Below, piece by piece: positions 37,784 through 46,243 of a stretch of DNA of 64,000 nt. The first letter of the stretch is position 1; every line of letters starts with the position of its first letter. The stretch is from positions 62,001 through 126,000 of the forward strand of contig CAWGTB010000010.1 of the NCBI GenBank assembly GCA_963825405.1, in the 5' to 3' direction. The position numbers and the translations under genes were made by a program. The notes under the pieces were generated by a model. That model did no database searches. It was not told the origin of the DNA and saw only the letters and a program-made list of their open reading frames with translations. Origin of the DNA: JACPNO01 sp963825405 (GTDB taxonomy: Bacteria; Acidobacteriota; Terriglobia; Bryobacterales; Bryobacteraceae).

Positions 37784-38334
37784 ATGGTTCACCGTTTGAC
37801 CTTCGTGCTTGGTGCTCTCGCGATTGCAGCGAGGGCGCAAGCCCCAGACAGGCCCATCCCCCGCTTCGAAGACTACCCCGTAAAACAAATCTATGGCGGC
37901 GTGCCTGCCTCCCCGAAGATTGTGACACGGGGTCAGCGTATGTTTCGCACGCGAATCAGGGAAGGCGTAGAGAAGGGATGGGGCGTCTTCCGGGATGGTC
38001 AAGAACAGAACCAGTCCCGGTCCAAACTTCGCCGGGAATATGATTGTCATTCTATGGGGATGTGGTTCTCCATGCATCAGGATGGCGATGGTAGACGCAG
38101 CGACGGGTCAGGTGTATTTGTTGCCGTTGTCTGTGGAGACGTTTGACATGCCGCTGTTATGTCTGCGCGATTCGGTTTCCCAGAATCCTGATAATCAGAT
38201 TTCGCCAGGACAGCCGCCTTATGATCATAAAAGCAACTCCGGACTGTTCACGAGAGAACGCCGATTCCTATGCCCACTACTATCTGTGGCAGGAAAATCG
38301 TTGGATGCTATTGCGCCGAGAGCGGCTGGACTGA
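37784..38334 (+). pseudogene. Secreted hypothetical protein (acidobacterial family), two frameshifts
   Basis: ATG 37784 opens a signal peptide (MVHRLTFVLGALAIAARAQ) and the segment RFEDYPVKQIYGGVPASPK...QRMFRTRIREGVEKGWGVFRDG. The frame breaks near 38005 and continues GPNFAGNMIVILWGCGSPCIRMAMVDAATG. It breaks again near 38205 and ends RLMIIKATPDC...YLWQENRWMLLRRERLD. The parts fit one protein of about 182 residues, with three cysteines in the WGCGSPC and PDC segments. This pattern recurs in small secreted proteins of Acidobacteria with unknown function. TATAGT lies 9 bases before the ATG. Confidence 0.6.
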
Positions 38335-38378
38335 TTCGTTACCGGCGCCAGCACCAACAGGCCATCAAACTAATCTTA

Positions 38379-38465
38379 TGGTGCGGATGGGGAGAGTCGA
38401 ACTCCCATAGGGTTGCCCCTGCTGGAACCTAAATCCAGTGCGTCTGCCAGTTCCGCCACATCCGC
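38379..38465 (-). tRNA. tRNA-Leu (anticodon TAG)
   Basis: On the minus strand the 87 bases fold as a class II tRNA. The acceptor GCGGATG pairs with CATCCGC, and the discriminator A and an encoded CCA follow. The anticodon stem CTGGA/TCCAG encloses the loop TTTAGGT with anticodon TAG. A long variable arm and the T-loop TTCGACT are present. Confidence 0.95.
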
Positions 38466-38482
38466 GCGCTGGCTCTTTGCGG

Positions 38483-38488
38483 ATTATA
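38483..38488 (-). promoter_or_regulatory. -10 box of tRNA-Leu
   Basis: A perfect TATAAT on the minus strand lies 17 bases upstream of the mature tRNA 5' end. I see no good -35 box. Confidence 0.5.
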
Positions 38489-38632
38489 GCAGTCTGTTCC
38501 GAATGCTACGCGTTTCGTGTAAAAACTGCTGCGCGTCCAGATGGCGCAAAGCATCCTGATCTCCCGCATTTTCAGATGTTTTCGCGCCATGGAAAGCCAC
38601 GTGCTCTCTACGTTTCAACAGGGAGGTGCAAC

Positions 38633-39010
38633 ATGTTAACGTCCATGATTTCCCGTCGGAGAGCCGCGCAAATGCTTGTCGGCGTGGTGACGGCCGGTTC
38701 CGGCATGTTGTTGCGCGGGCAGGAATACTCGCGCGCCAGAGATGTCGTGGCCAAGGTCCAGGAAGACCTGCAGCGGGCCGCCGACTTCATCCGCAACAAC
38801 GACAAGGAGCGCGACCGCTACCACGAAGTGCAGCGCCGCCTCTCGGATTTCGACCGCGACCTGACGCGCGGCAAGTTCGATAAAGGCAAGCTGGATCAGG
38901 CGATCGACGATCTGAAGGACGTGGTAAATAACAATACCCTCGAATCGCACGATCGCGATGCATTGAGGGATGATTTGGCGGCGCTGCGGACTCTGCGCGA
39001 CGTTCGCTGA
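38633..39010 (+). CDS. Small exported helical protein
   Basis: ATG 38633 has GGGAGG 6 bases upstream, so it is preferred to upstream codons. The 125-residue product has an N-terminal SRRRAAQMLVGVVTAGSGML segment, a possible Tat or Sec signal, and then an almost wholly charged helical body (VQEDLQRAADFIRNNDKERDRYHEVQRRL, KGKLDQAIDDLKDVVNNNTL). It looks like a periplasmic helical bundle. Short proteins of this type are common in Acidobacteria and have no known role. Confidence 0.7.
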   Translation: MLTSMISRRRAAQMLVGVVTAGSGMLLRGQEYSRARDVVAKVQEDLQRAADFIRNNDKERDRYHEVQRRLSDFDRDLTRGKFDKGKLDQAIDDLKDVVNNNTLESHDRDALRDDLAALRTLRDVR

Positions 39011-39015
39011 TTCAT

Positions 39016-40623
39016 CTACAGCAGTCCATTGCGAGTGCCACAGACGCTGACTTCGAGACCCAGCTCGCGAAACACCGCGGCCTTGGTGGCCATGGCGAGA
39101 TTGGCGGATTCGGCGTCCGGCGCATAGGCCACCTGAATGTGGTTGGCCTTGTGGCGGGCCATCATCTGATCGCGCGTGATGCCGTATGTCACGGCGTGCA
39201 TGATGGGCCATTGCGGCGTGGTGATGCGCCAGCGGCGCTCCGTTTCCTCGAGCGGCAGCGCGACCACGCCGGCGCGGCCGAGATCGGCCTTGAGCTCGCC
39301 ATCGTCGACGAAGATGCGGCTCCAGACGATCTCGCCGGGCTTGCTGACGCCTTTTACGGTGCCGCCGCCGAGGCGGAAATACATCGGCGGCTGGCGCTCG
39401 CTCACCGTGCCGGCGTAGCCGCCCATCGAAGTGCTGCGGCGGCGCGGCGCCGGAAATCTCGAAAACCCAGACGAATTCGTTCCGCCGTAATTCTCGCCCC
39501 AGCGGACATCGTGCAGCGTGTTTTCAGGATCGAATCCCAGATGCGTCCAGATGCGATTGGTGATCAACGCATCGAGGCCGGCGCATTCGTCGACTTCATT
39601 GAAATGCGGCAGCGCCTGATTCTCGTAGAGCACCTGCCCGGTCACGGCGTGACGCACCGGCGGACGGTCGACGTTGTTCAGCAGGCCCTCGACCAGGTCG
39701 GAGGCGGGCGCCAGATCTTTCAGTCCCTGCTGGTACTGGATGCCGATGGCGTCGCAGCCGAATTCATCGGCGATGCGCACGGCGGCGATGTACATCCTGC
39801 ACTGATCGAGAATTTGCGCGTCGGTGAGTTCGGTCTCGGCATTCAAGCCGGTGTGAAATTCGATGCCCTTTGCCGTCCAGCCAGGAGCGCACTGCCCTGG
39901 GCTTCGCTTTCGGAAACCTGCAGCATCGCGGCATAAAGCTGCGACTGGCTCAGCCGCTCCTTGAAAACGCCGGTGCGATGTAGCAGCTCATCGGGAATGA
40001 TGGCGTTGTACATGCCCATGCAGCCTTCGTCGAAGATGCCCATGATGGCTTTGTTGCGGCGCAGATCGGCGGCCAGCACCTGCCCGATTTTTTCGGCGCG
40101 GGAGGGCAGGGTGAAATGATCGAGCGCGTGCACGTGGCTGGCGTCATGCGCTGATCGGGTTGCCGCTGAGCCACTGGCGCAGACCGCGCAGGAAAAAGTC
40201 ATCGGTGAAATCGTCGCTCCAGAGCGTGCTGTACTTCACGCCGGCTTTGGTGAGCGATCCGTTCAGATTGAGCATGCCGACCAGCCCCGGCCACTCGCCG
40301 CTCCAGTTGGCGACGGTGAGAATCGGGCCGCGATGGGTGTAGAGCCCGTGCAGCAGGTGATGGCTGTACTGCCAGACGGCTTCGACGACGATCAGCGGCG
40401 CCTCCGGCGGAAGGCCGCGAAACACTTCCATGCCGCGCTTCTGGCTGTCGATGAAGCCGTGCTGCTTGACCGGATCGTAGGCGTGCCCGCGGCGCACCTG
40501 CCGCCCTTCGCCGACGATGGCGGCGACGACCGCCTCCTCCACTTTGGCCTGCGCGGGCCAGCATTTCTGGTTGGCGGCAAGTCGCAAATCCCCATTGGCG
40601 ACGAGGTAAACGCTATTCGGCAT
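39016..40623 (-). pseudogene. L-fucose/L-arabinose isomerase-like protein, two frameshifts
   Basis: From ATG 40623 (MPNSVYLVANGDLRLAANQ) the protein runs to 39016 and would be about 535 residues. The parts are an N-terminal Rossmann-like domain (EAPLIVVEAVWQYSHHLLHG, GPILTVANWSGEWPG), a middle (NKAIMGIFDEGCMGMYNAIIPDELL) and a C-terminal domain (FGCDAIGIQYQQGLKDLAP, CGTRNGLL at the end). Frame changes fall near 40150 and 39885. The fold resembles the FucI/AraA isomerases, which interconvert aldoses and ketoses using Mn2+. The exact sugar is unknown, and the protein may be a remote homolog with another role. No sugar operon is adjacent. Confidence 0.65.
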
Positions 40624-40696
40624 GCAGCCATTCTGCCATACGGAGAGAAAACGAAGCGTCGTGTTAAGCTTGTGTTCTGCCAACAGTTTTGCGTAC

Positions 40697-40772
40697 GGGC
40701 CGGTAGCTCAGTTGGTAGAGCATTTGACTTTTAATCAAATGGTCGCGGGTTCGAGTCCCGCCCGGCTCACCA
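40697..40772 (+). tRNA. tRNA-Lys (anticodon TTT)
   Basis: The 76-base gene has acceptor stem GGGCCGG/CCGGCTC, D-loop AGCTCAGTTGGTAGAGC, anticodon loop CTTTTAA (TTT), T-loop TTCGAGT and an encoded CCA. Its 3' end is repeated at 42832-42849, so it looks like an integration site. Confidence 0.97.
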
Positions 40773-40775
40773 CTA
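40758..40775 (+). repeat. att-like repeat, left copy (3' end of tRNA-Lys)
   Basis: CCGCCCGGCTCACCACTA covers the end of tRNA-Lys. It matches the copy at 42832-42849 in 17 of 18 positions, in the same orientation. Confidence 0.6.
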
Positions 40776-40901
40776 ATTCACCGTGTAGTCAACCGTGACA
40801 AGGTACGGCAGCTATACGCCGACGGCTTGAGCACCAGGAAGATCGCCGTCAAGCTGGGCACCAGCGCGATGACTCTCTCCAGATTGCTCCGCGCCAAGTA
40901 G
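40776..40901 (+). pseudogene. Fragment of a helix-turn-helix (resolvase/invertase-like) protein
   Basis: A frame without an upstream start reads DKVRQLYADGLSTRKIAVKL then GTSAMTLSRLLRAK before TAG at 40899. This is a classic helix-turn-helix of the type found at the C-terminus of serine recombinases or in HTH_23-like proteins. It starts directly after the tRNA-Lys gene, so its 5' part is missing. It fits a remnant of the enzyme that moved the island. Confidence 0.5.
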
Positions 40902-41228
40902 TACCGCTCTAACTGCGTCAGGCGGGTGCCTGCGAGGTGTATAGCCCCGGCCCCGATGCTTCCCCCTGGTGCCAAAAGGCCAGCACCGTTGGAGGATCGG
41001 GCTGAATAACGAAGATCGGATTTCTCATTTCAGAATAAGTTGCGCGTTTCCCAACTCTTCGATTAAACTGGTGGTGTCTGTTCGGGTGCCGGTCACCTGC
41101 TATCGCAGTCGGTACACTTCATCCATAGCAGACGAAGGGGAATGGGGCCGTCCGGCTGAGGCCCGATGTTCGGTAGTATCGTGGTTTCAAGGAACACGAT
41201 CTCCACCAGCCGGTGAACGGGAGATTGT
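40902..41228. other. Island segment with no gene recognised
   Basis: No reading frame here has a plausible start and protein-like composition. A frame at 40969-41250 has a mixed composition and I do not accept it. A TAGTAT near 41175 could serve the small gene at 41229. Confidence 0.4.
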
Positions 41229-41363
41229 GTGTCTCGTAAGGACCCTATAGCCGAGTTCAGTCACCGTCTGGCCCAGGTCAAGTTCATCATTTTGGAAATA
41301 GCCCTGTTGGTCGTATTTCTCGTCGCAGTTTTTGCCATGGTGCGACACGAGCTTGGTTTCTGA
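41229..41363 (+). CDS. 44-residue single-pass membrane protein
   Basis: GTG 41229 opens a 44-codon frame that begins SRKDPIAEFSHRLAQVK, passes into one strong membrane helix (FIILEIALLVVFLVAVFAMV) and ends RHELGF. The N-terminal part is charged, the helix is 20 residues long, and a basic flank follows, so it looks like a genuine small membrane protein. No Shine-Dalgarno is clear. It lies within the tRNA-Lys island. Confidence 0.5.
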   Translation: MSRKDPIAEFSHRLAQVKFIILEIALLVVFLVAVFAMVRHELGF

Positions 41364-41524
41364 CATGCCTGATACTTCCGGCCAGCCAACAAAAAAAAAG
41401 AAGTAGGAAATCAGAACGCGGGTATATAACCTGCTACTGCTTTCCCTTTTTACTTGCTGCTAGGCTGCCGCCGTCTTGACTTTGCCCGATCTACAGGGGC
41501 TCGCAAACCCAGCGATCATACATT

Positions 41525-42043
41525 TCAGAAATGCCAGACTGAGCCACAGTTGGAGCACTTGGCTTCAGTCGCATCTTCTTTTCTCGACAGACCCGTAGCA
41601 AGCAGTGATAGTCCACCAGTAAGAATGGCGCCCGTAGCCTTGCCGCCGCTGATGCCTCTTTTCATGCTCACTATTTGCGTTCTTACGCTTCCTCGTTTTT
41701 GACACTGGGGACAAACAATCTGTTCGTCCTTTTCGGCTTTGAGTGGATCGGCACGTGATCCCGCAACGGCCAAGATGCCCACGATGACGAACGCAATAAC
41801 CATCCAGACCGGAAAGACGTATGAGAGCAACCATGCGATCCCGCCAAGAACCACGAGGCCAGCTATACGCCCAGCAGAGCCCTTCGATTGCTGGTTCGCG
41901 CTCGTTCGTGTGTTCGGCATCGCCGCGCCACATTTTTTACAGAGCGCTTGCGGCTCAGGATGAAACGTTGCGCATTTTGCACACCATACCGGAGTTTTTA
42001 CGGTGCTGGATTCACTTTCCATTTCAGCTGCCCGTGGATTCAA
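41525..42043 (-). CDS. Zinc-ribbon membrane protein
   Basis: The product has up to 172 residues, and a start at the internal Met eight codons in is equally possible. A CxxC...CxxC ribbon (WCAKCATFHPEPQALCKKCG) is followed by two adjoining membrane helices (IAGLVVLGGIAWLLSYVF, VWMVIAFVIVGILAVAG). A second CxxC...CxxC ribbon (VCPQCQKRGSVRTQIVS and, after a Gly-rich stretch, KCSNCGSVWHF) closes the protein. Both ribbons could bind zinc. The function is unknown. It belongs to the tRNA-Lys island. Confidence 0.65.
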   Translation of the reverse strand: MNPRAAEMESESSTVKTPVWCAKCATFHPEPQALCKKCGAAMPNTRTSANQQSKGSAGRIAGLVVLGGIAWLLSYVFPVWMVIAFVIVGILAVAGSRADPLKAEKDEQIVCPQCQKRGSVRTQIVSMKRGISGGKATGAILTGGLSLLATGLSRKEDATEAKCSNCGSVWHF

Positions 42044-42061
42044 ACGTGCAAAATTACGAGT

Positions 42062-42574
42062 TTACAAGTCTGATGGATTCAACCCCCGGTTTTTTCGGCA
42101 GTTGTCTAATTCAGCCGAGAAAGGCCCGCTGTATCTCGGATCGACTGCAAGCATGAAAGCCCTCCATGCCTTACGGAATTCCAGTTCTAATTTGGGAACC
42201 CACTGATCGTGAATCCATTCCTTATCGCGGTCGTAGGACAGATGAGCAAGTTGTTTGTTCATTACGTCTTTCCACTCAGCTGTCCATATGGGCAGAGCCC
42301 AAGTTGGCCGAACCGCAGAAGGCAAGTAGTCCAATGCAAGAATATCGGGATGTTCTTTGCCATTGGTGCTCGACCGCTTACGATCTAAAAGGAAATCCCC
42401 CATCTTGCGACATCCCAGCAGGAAAGCATCGTCAACATGAGTCCGCCATGGTTTGCTACCTTTCATGTCCCAGTGCGCTGCTGATATGAGGTTGACATAC
42501 TCGTAACAGATGTGATCGATGCCTCTCGCGAGTTTGGCGGGGCTCGGTGAGTATGGTTTCGACGCTCTCGGCAT
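42062..42574 (-). CDS. Hypothetical protein of the tRNA-Lys island
   Basis: ATG 42574 gives 170 residues. The helical N-terminus (LARGIDHICYEYVNLISAAHWD), a central HVDDAFLLGCRKMGDFLLDRK and the later MNKQLAHLSYDRDKEWIHDQW have the composition of a real soluble protein. I have a sense of similar uncharacterised bacterial proteins with the pattern THVQDAFLLGCRKFDDF, but can assign no function. There is no Shine-Dalgarno before the ATG. It is the last recognisable gene before the right repeat. Confidence 0.6.
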   Translation of the reverse strand: MPRASKPYSPSPAKLARGIDHICYEYVNLISAAHWDMKGSKPWRTHVDDAFLLGCRKMGDFLLDRKRSSTNGKEHPDILALDYLPSAVRPTWALPIWTAEWKDVMNKQLAHLSYDRDKEWIHDQWVPKLELEFRKAWRAFMLAVDPRYSGPFSAELDNCRKNRGLNPSDL

Positions 42575-42693
42575 ATATGGGAAACACGTCAATGTTACTA
42601 CGACGGGCTTTGAGAATCACAACCCGGCATACAACGCCGCGCCGGACTTTATTTGGCGATGACATGCACCCCTTTTCCACTTTTTTCTGCGTA

Positions 42694-42708
42694 GGCGGAA
42701 ATTCCGCC
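42694..42708. repeat. Perfect 7+1+7 inverted repeat
   Basis: GGCGGAA, one central A, TTCCGCC. It could be a protein-binding site or a short terminator stem. It has no U-tract. Confidence 0.4.
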
Positions 42709-42831
42709 CAGGACATCGATGGTGTCTGAATGGTGTCAGGTTTCCCAGAATATAGGGTATTTTGAGGTTTGTTGGACTTCGTAAGATCAATAACTTACAT
42801 GTTGTCAGAAGGCCAAGATAGAACGAGTAAA

Positions 42832-42849
42832 CCGCCCGGCTAACCACTA
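42832..42849 (+). repeat. att-like repeat, right copy
   Basis: CCGCCCGGCTAACCACTA matches the tRNA-Lys 3' end at 40758-40775 except for one base, in direct orientation. Confidence 0.6.
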
Positions 42850-42892
42850 CTAGCTCGCCTCCGCCGAAACCGATGGGCTATCCTCGTACTGC

Positions 42893-43639
42893 ATGTTGGT
42901 CGAGAACAAACGAGGCAACTATTCATTTCTGAAGGGCATCGCCCCTTACTCTGCGGGCGTCGTGGCAGAGGCGGGTTACGAAGTCGTCCATGTTCGGTTG
43001 CGGCGCTATGTTCCGCTACGGGCAGGTTTTGACGCCGTCGAGGCACACCTCAAAAGCGCCGGACGCCCGCTGCAGGCGATGTGCGGCATGGAGTTGCGGT
43101 CGCCGAAGCCATTCAGCTTCACCGGCTTCAATCAGTTCAACGCGGGCTACGTCGATGTCCTCAAGAGCTGGGACATTCTCTTTGAGGGCATGAATCCAGT
43201 GGCTCGCACAAACATTGCGCCTGCGGTGAACCCTCCCGCAGAGCCTTCGCTCTACGGCTTCTCCTACACTGTTCCATCGAAGGCGACGCGGAAGACGTTT
43301 GTGATTGCGGGAGCGGGCGAGTTGCCTGAAGGTTCGCTTGATCCGCATGATGTGATAGCGCGGGGAGAGTCCAGCGCGGCTGCGATTCGGCAGAAAGCGC
43401 ACTTCGTAATGGGACTCATGGAAGGGCGATTGAAAGGACTCGGCGTGGGCTGGAACGATGTCACGGTGAGCGAGATTTACACCGTGCATGACATCCGCCC
43501 GTTTATTGAGCAAGAACTGCTTAAGCGCTTGCAAGAAGGCGCAGCGCACGGGCTCACGTGGCACTACTCGCGGCCGCCAATTGAGAGCATCGAATACGAG
43601 ATGGATCTCCGCGGCTGCGTTACCGAATTTGTGATTTGA
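42893..43639 (+). CDS. Rid (YjgF/RidA)-like protein
   Basis: The 248-residue protein ends with a region resembling the Rid fold: TFVIAGAGELPEGSL, ESSAAAIRQKAHFVMGLMEGRLKGLGV, and WNDVTVSEIYTVHDI, which fits the family's VxVYxxD segment. Rid proteins are trimeric enamine/imine deaminases, and the active-site arginine of true RidA is not evident here. The N-terminal 100 residues are specific to this subgroup. No Shine-Dalgarno precedes the ATG, and a TATCCT hexamer lies 8 bases before it. It lies immediately outside the right repeat of the island. Confidence 0.6.
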   Translation: MLVENKRGNYSFLKGIAPYSAGVVAEAGYEVVHVRLRRYVPLRAGFDAVEAHLKSAGRPLQAMCGMELRSPKPFSFTGFNQFNAGYVDVLKSWDILFEGMNPVARTNIAPAVNPPAEPSLYGFSYTVPSKATRKTFVIAGAGELPEGSLDPHDVIARGESSAAAIRQKAHFVMGLMEGRLKGLGVGWNDVTVSEIYTVHDIRPFIEQELLKRLQEGAAHGLTWHYSRPPIESIEYEMDLRGCVTEFVI

Positions 43640-43654
43640 TCGGTGTTGAAGGCA

Positions 43655-45385
43655 TCAGGTCCGCGGACCCGAACTCAGTTCCCGGTAAATCGCAAGCGCC
43701 TCGTGCAAGCTGTCGAAAATGCGTTTTGGCCCAATCGCTTCGGTGAGATGATGCCGGTCCAGATCCGGCCGTAAATCCGATTCCACGTGCGCCAAAACCA
43801 GCTCGACGCCGCGACTCGTCAGGTCCTTCTGCAGTTCGCGTACGACGTGAGCAGCGGTGTAATCCACATTGGTAATCGCCCCGGCATCCACAATGAGCCA
43901 TCGCACGCGTGAACGATCCGGCCAGGCCAGGCGGCGAATCTCGTCGGCAAACATTCCGACGTTGGCGTAGAAAAGCGCCGCGCCGAAACGGTAGACCACC
44001 AGTCCCGGCGCGGTGAGCGCTCCTGCAATCACTGGGGTCAATTGCCAGATGCCGCCCGCGTCCTGCACCAGTACCGCCGTATGCGGGCGGTAGCTGTGGC
44101 GCACCACGCGCAGTAGCGACAGCACCATGGCAAGGATAATGCCCTGCTCGACGCCGATGAGTACCACCACGCCGGCGGTTGTCAGCGCCAGTAGATATTC
44201 GCCCGGACTCTCCTGGCGGATGCTTTGGAGTCCGCGCAGGTCGGTGAGCCGGATGGCGACGACGAAGACGATCGCGCCCAGCACGCATCGCGGCAAATAT
44301 TGGAACGGGCCGGTCAGAAAAAAGAGGACCAGCGCAACCACCACCGCCGTGGCTACGTGCGTCATCTGGCTCTGGCCGCCGGACCGCTCGGCCATAGCCG
44401 TTTGCGTGGGACTGCCATTGACTACGAACGCTCCGCTCAACGCCGCGGCAGCGTTGGCCGCTGCCAGGCCGGCGAGGTCGGAATTCTCGTCCGCCCGGTC
44501 ATGATGGCGCGCGGCGTAAATGCGGGCGGTGGCCGCGCTTTGCGCCACGATCATCACAAAGCACGAGGCCGCCACAGGAATCAAAGGCTCAATGTCTTTC
44601 AAGCTCACGCTCGGCCAGCTTAGATGAGGTAGACCGCCGGCCACCGGTCCGATGACGCCAATGCCACGGCCGGCGAAATCCCATGCGGCGCTCGCGGCGA
44701 TTGCGCCAACCACCGCGATCAATGGACCGGGTATTCGCGGCGCGTAACGGTCGAGCGCCAAGATGCCGGCAACCATCACCGCGGAGAGAGCCAGAGAGGG
44801 CAGGTGAATCTGAGGCAGATTGCGGAAAATCTCAGCCAGCCGGCCGACCGTCCCGCGGGTGTGAATTTCCACGCCCAGCATCTCGCCAATCACGGCGATC
44901 CCGACCTGGAACCCCACGCCGGTGAGAAAGCCGACCAGCACGGTTTGCGAAAGGAAGTCGGCGAGAAATCCCAGCCTGAGCAACCGGGCGAGCAGTAATA
45001 ATCCGGCGGTGAGCAGCGCCACCATCCCGGCCAGGGCCATGTAGCGCGTGCTGCCGACCGAGGCCATGCCGGAGAGATTCCCAGCCAGGATCGCGGCGGT
45101 GGCCGAATCGGCGGCGACTACCAGAAACCTTGATGATCCAAACGTGGCAAACGCGAGCAGCGGCAGGAACAGCGTGTAGAATCCGCTCACGGCCGGCATG
45201 CCGGCGATGCGGGCATAGCCAAGAGCTTGCGGGATGCTTAACGCCGCCAACTCGATGCCAGCCACACAGTCACGTAGGCTTCGCGCACGGCTGAACGGCC
45301 GCATTCCGCGGAACACGCGAGGATTCGAAGAATCTTCTGTATGGATGTTTTCGATCAGAGCCTGGCTCCGAGAAATTGCAATCAT
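43655..45385 (-). CDS. SulP family anion transporter with STAS domain
   Basis: The 576-residue protein has the SulP transmembrane domain (about 10-14 segments). It carries the family signature near the first helices (AGIELAALSIPQALGYARIAGMPAVSGFYT) and VNGSPTQTAMAERSGGQSQMTHVATA in the middle. The C-terminal STAS domain runs from GALFYANVGMFADEIRRL to WLIVDAGAITNVDYTAAHVVRELQKDL. SulP proteins move sulfate, bicarbonate or dicarboxylates across the inner membrane. The substrate is not predictable here. The gene is divergent from the SDR gene, with starts 64 bases apart. An internal start at MRPFSRARS is possible. Confidence 0.92.
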   Translation of the reverse strand: MIAISRSQALIENIHTEDSSNPRVFRGMRPFSRARSLRDCVAGIELAALSIPQALGYARIAGMPAVSGFYTLFLPLLAFATFGSSRFLVVAADSATAAILAGNLSGMASVGSTRYMALAGMVALLTAGLLLLARLLRLGFLADFLSQTVLVGFLTGVGFQVGIAVIGEMLGVEIHTRGTVGRLAEIFRNLPQIHLPSLALSAVMVAGILALDRYAPRIPGPLIAVVGAIAASAAWDFAGRGIGVIGPVAGGLPHLSWPSVSLKDIEPLIPVAASCFVMIVAQSAATARIYAARHHDRADENSDLAGLAAANAAAALSGAFVVNGSPTQTAMAERSGGQSQMTHVATAVVVALVLFFLTGPFQYLPRCVLGAIVFVVAIRLTDLRGLQSIRQESPGEYLLALTTAGVVVLIGVEQGIILAMVLSLLRVVRHSYRPHTAVLVQDAGGIWQLTPVIAGALTAPGLVVYRFGAALFYANVGMFADEIRRLAWPDRSRVRWLIVDAGAITNVDYTAAHVVRELQKDLTSRGVELVLAHVESDLRPDLDRHHLTEAIGPKRIFDSLHEALAIYRELSSGPRT

Positions 45386-45448
45386 ACCAATAGCGCGGAC
45401 CCGCAGATTCTTGCAACACGGGCCATGTCGGGATCATCTACAACTATC

Positions 45449-46183
45449 ATGGGAAAACTCGAAGGCAAGATTGCAGTGATCACCGGAGGCAGTTCCGGCA
45501 TTGGATTGGCCGCGGCCAAGCGCTTCGTCGCCGAGGGAGCCTACGTTTTCATCACCGGCCGGCGTCAGAAGGAACTCGATGCGGCGGTGGCGGAAATCGG
45601 CGGTAATGTTATCGGCGTGATGGGCGATGTTGCCAACCTTGCCGATCTGGACCGGCTCTATGCGGTGGTCAAGGCAAGCAAGGGACGCATCGACGTGCTG
45701 TTTGCCAATGCGGGCATTGGCGAAATGGTTGCGATCGGTTCGATCACTGAAGAGCAAGTGGACAAAGTGCTGGCTGTCAACTTCAAAGGCACTCTTTTCA
45801 CTGTGCAGAAAGCGCTGCCGCTATTCACTACTAATGGTGGATCGATTCTGATGACCGGTTCGATCGCGGGTAGCAAAGGCATTCCGCTCTTTACGGTTTA
45901 CAACGCCACCAAGGCTGCCATGCGCTCGTTTGCGCGTACCTGGACCGCCGATCTGAAGGGCCGGAATATTCGGGTGAATGTGCTGAGCCCGGGCGTGATC
46001 GACACGCCGGCTTTGGCCGGGCTGCCGAAAGATTCGATTGCGCAGCTGGCTGCCGGCATTCCGATGGGACGCGTGGGCAGCCCGGACGAAGCGGCTAAGG
46101 TTGCCGTCTTTCTGGCTTCTGACGATTCCAGCTTTGTGAATGGAATCGAATTATTCGTGGACGGCGGCGCTGCTCAGATCTGA
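45449..46183 (+). CDS. Short-chain dehydrogenase/reductase (SDR), classical type
   Basis: ATG 45449 (MGKLEGKIAVITGG) is preferred because upstream codons add a sequence foreign to the family. The 244-residue protein has TGGSSGIGLAAAKRF (the TGxxxGxG dinucleotide-binding loop), NAG in FANAGIGEM, the catalytic Ser in TGSIAGSKG, and YNATK for the Tyr/Lys pair. DVANL and RRQKELD favour NADP(H). It is probably an oxidoreductase of unknown substrate. It is divergent from the SulP gene. Confidence 0.95.
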   Translation: MGKLEGKIAVITGGSSGIGLAAAKRFVAEGAYVFITGRRQKELDAAVAEIGGNVIGVMGDVANLADLDRLYAVVKASKGRIDVLFANAGIGEMVAIGSITEEQVDKVLAVNFKGTLFTVQKALPLFTTNGGSILMTGSIAGSKGIPLFTVYNATKAAMRSFARTWTADLKGRNIRVNVLSPGVIDTPALAGLPKDSIAQLAAGIPMGRVGSPDEAAKVAVFLASDDSSFVNGIELFVDGGAAQI

Positions 46184-46243
46184 ACGCGAAGGAGTTTCCT
46201 GCGCAGCAGGGGCATGGCCTGCGCGAATGCATAGGTTGCATGG

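Larger units (their letters stand above)
40758..42849 (+). mobile_element. Small tRNA-Lys-associated genomic island or its remnant
   Basis: The 2.1 kb between the tRNA-Lys 3' end and its direct repeat is AT-richer than its flanks. It starts with a broken helix-turn-helix recombinase-like fragment and holds only small or unknown genes: a 44-residue membrane protein, a zinc-ribbon membrane protein and a 170-residue hypothetical. This is the layout left by an element that integrated at a tRNA 3' end and then lost its integrase. No complete integrase is present. Confidence 0.55.
42575..42892. other. Right end of the island and promoter region of the Rid-like gene
   Basis: No gene is visible in these 318 bases. 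They hold an inverted repeat at 42694-42708 and the right tRNA-Lys 3'-end copy at 42832-42849. A TATCCT hexamer lies 8 bases before the ATG of the next gene. Confidence 0.45.

Noticed and set aside
40969..41250. A 93-codon plus-strand frame in the island
   Set aside because: There is no start signal and no protein-like pattern, and it overlaps the more convincing small membrane-protein gene.
41364..41407. A 13-codon frame ending in four lysines
   Set aside because: It is too short to separate from chance, and the lysines come from a run of nine A bases.
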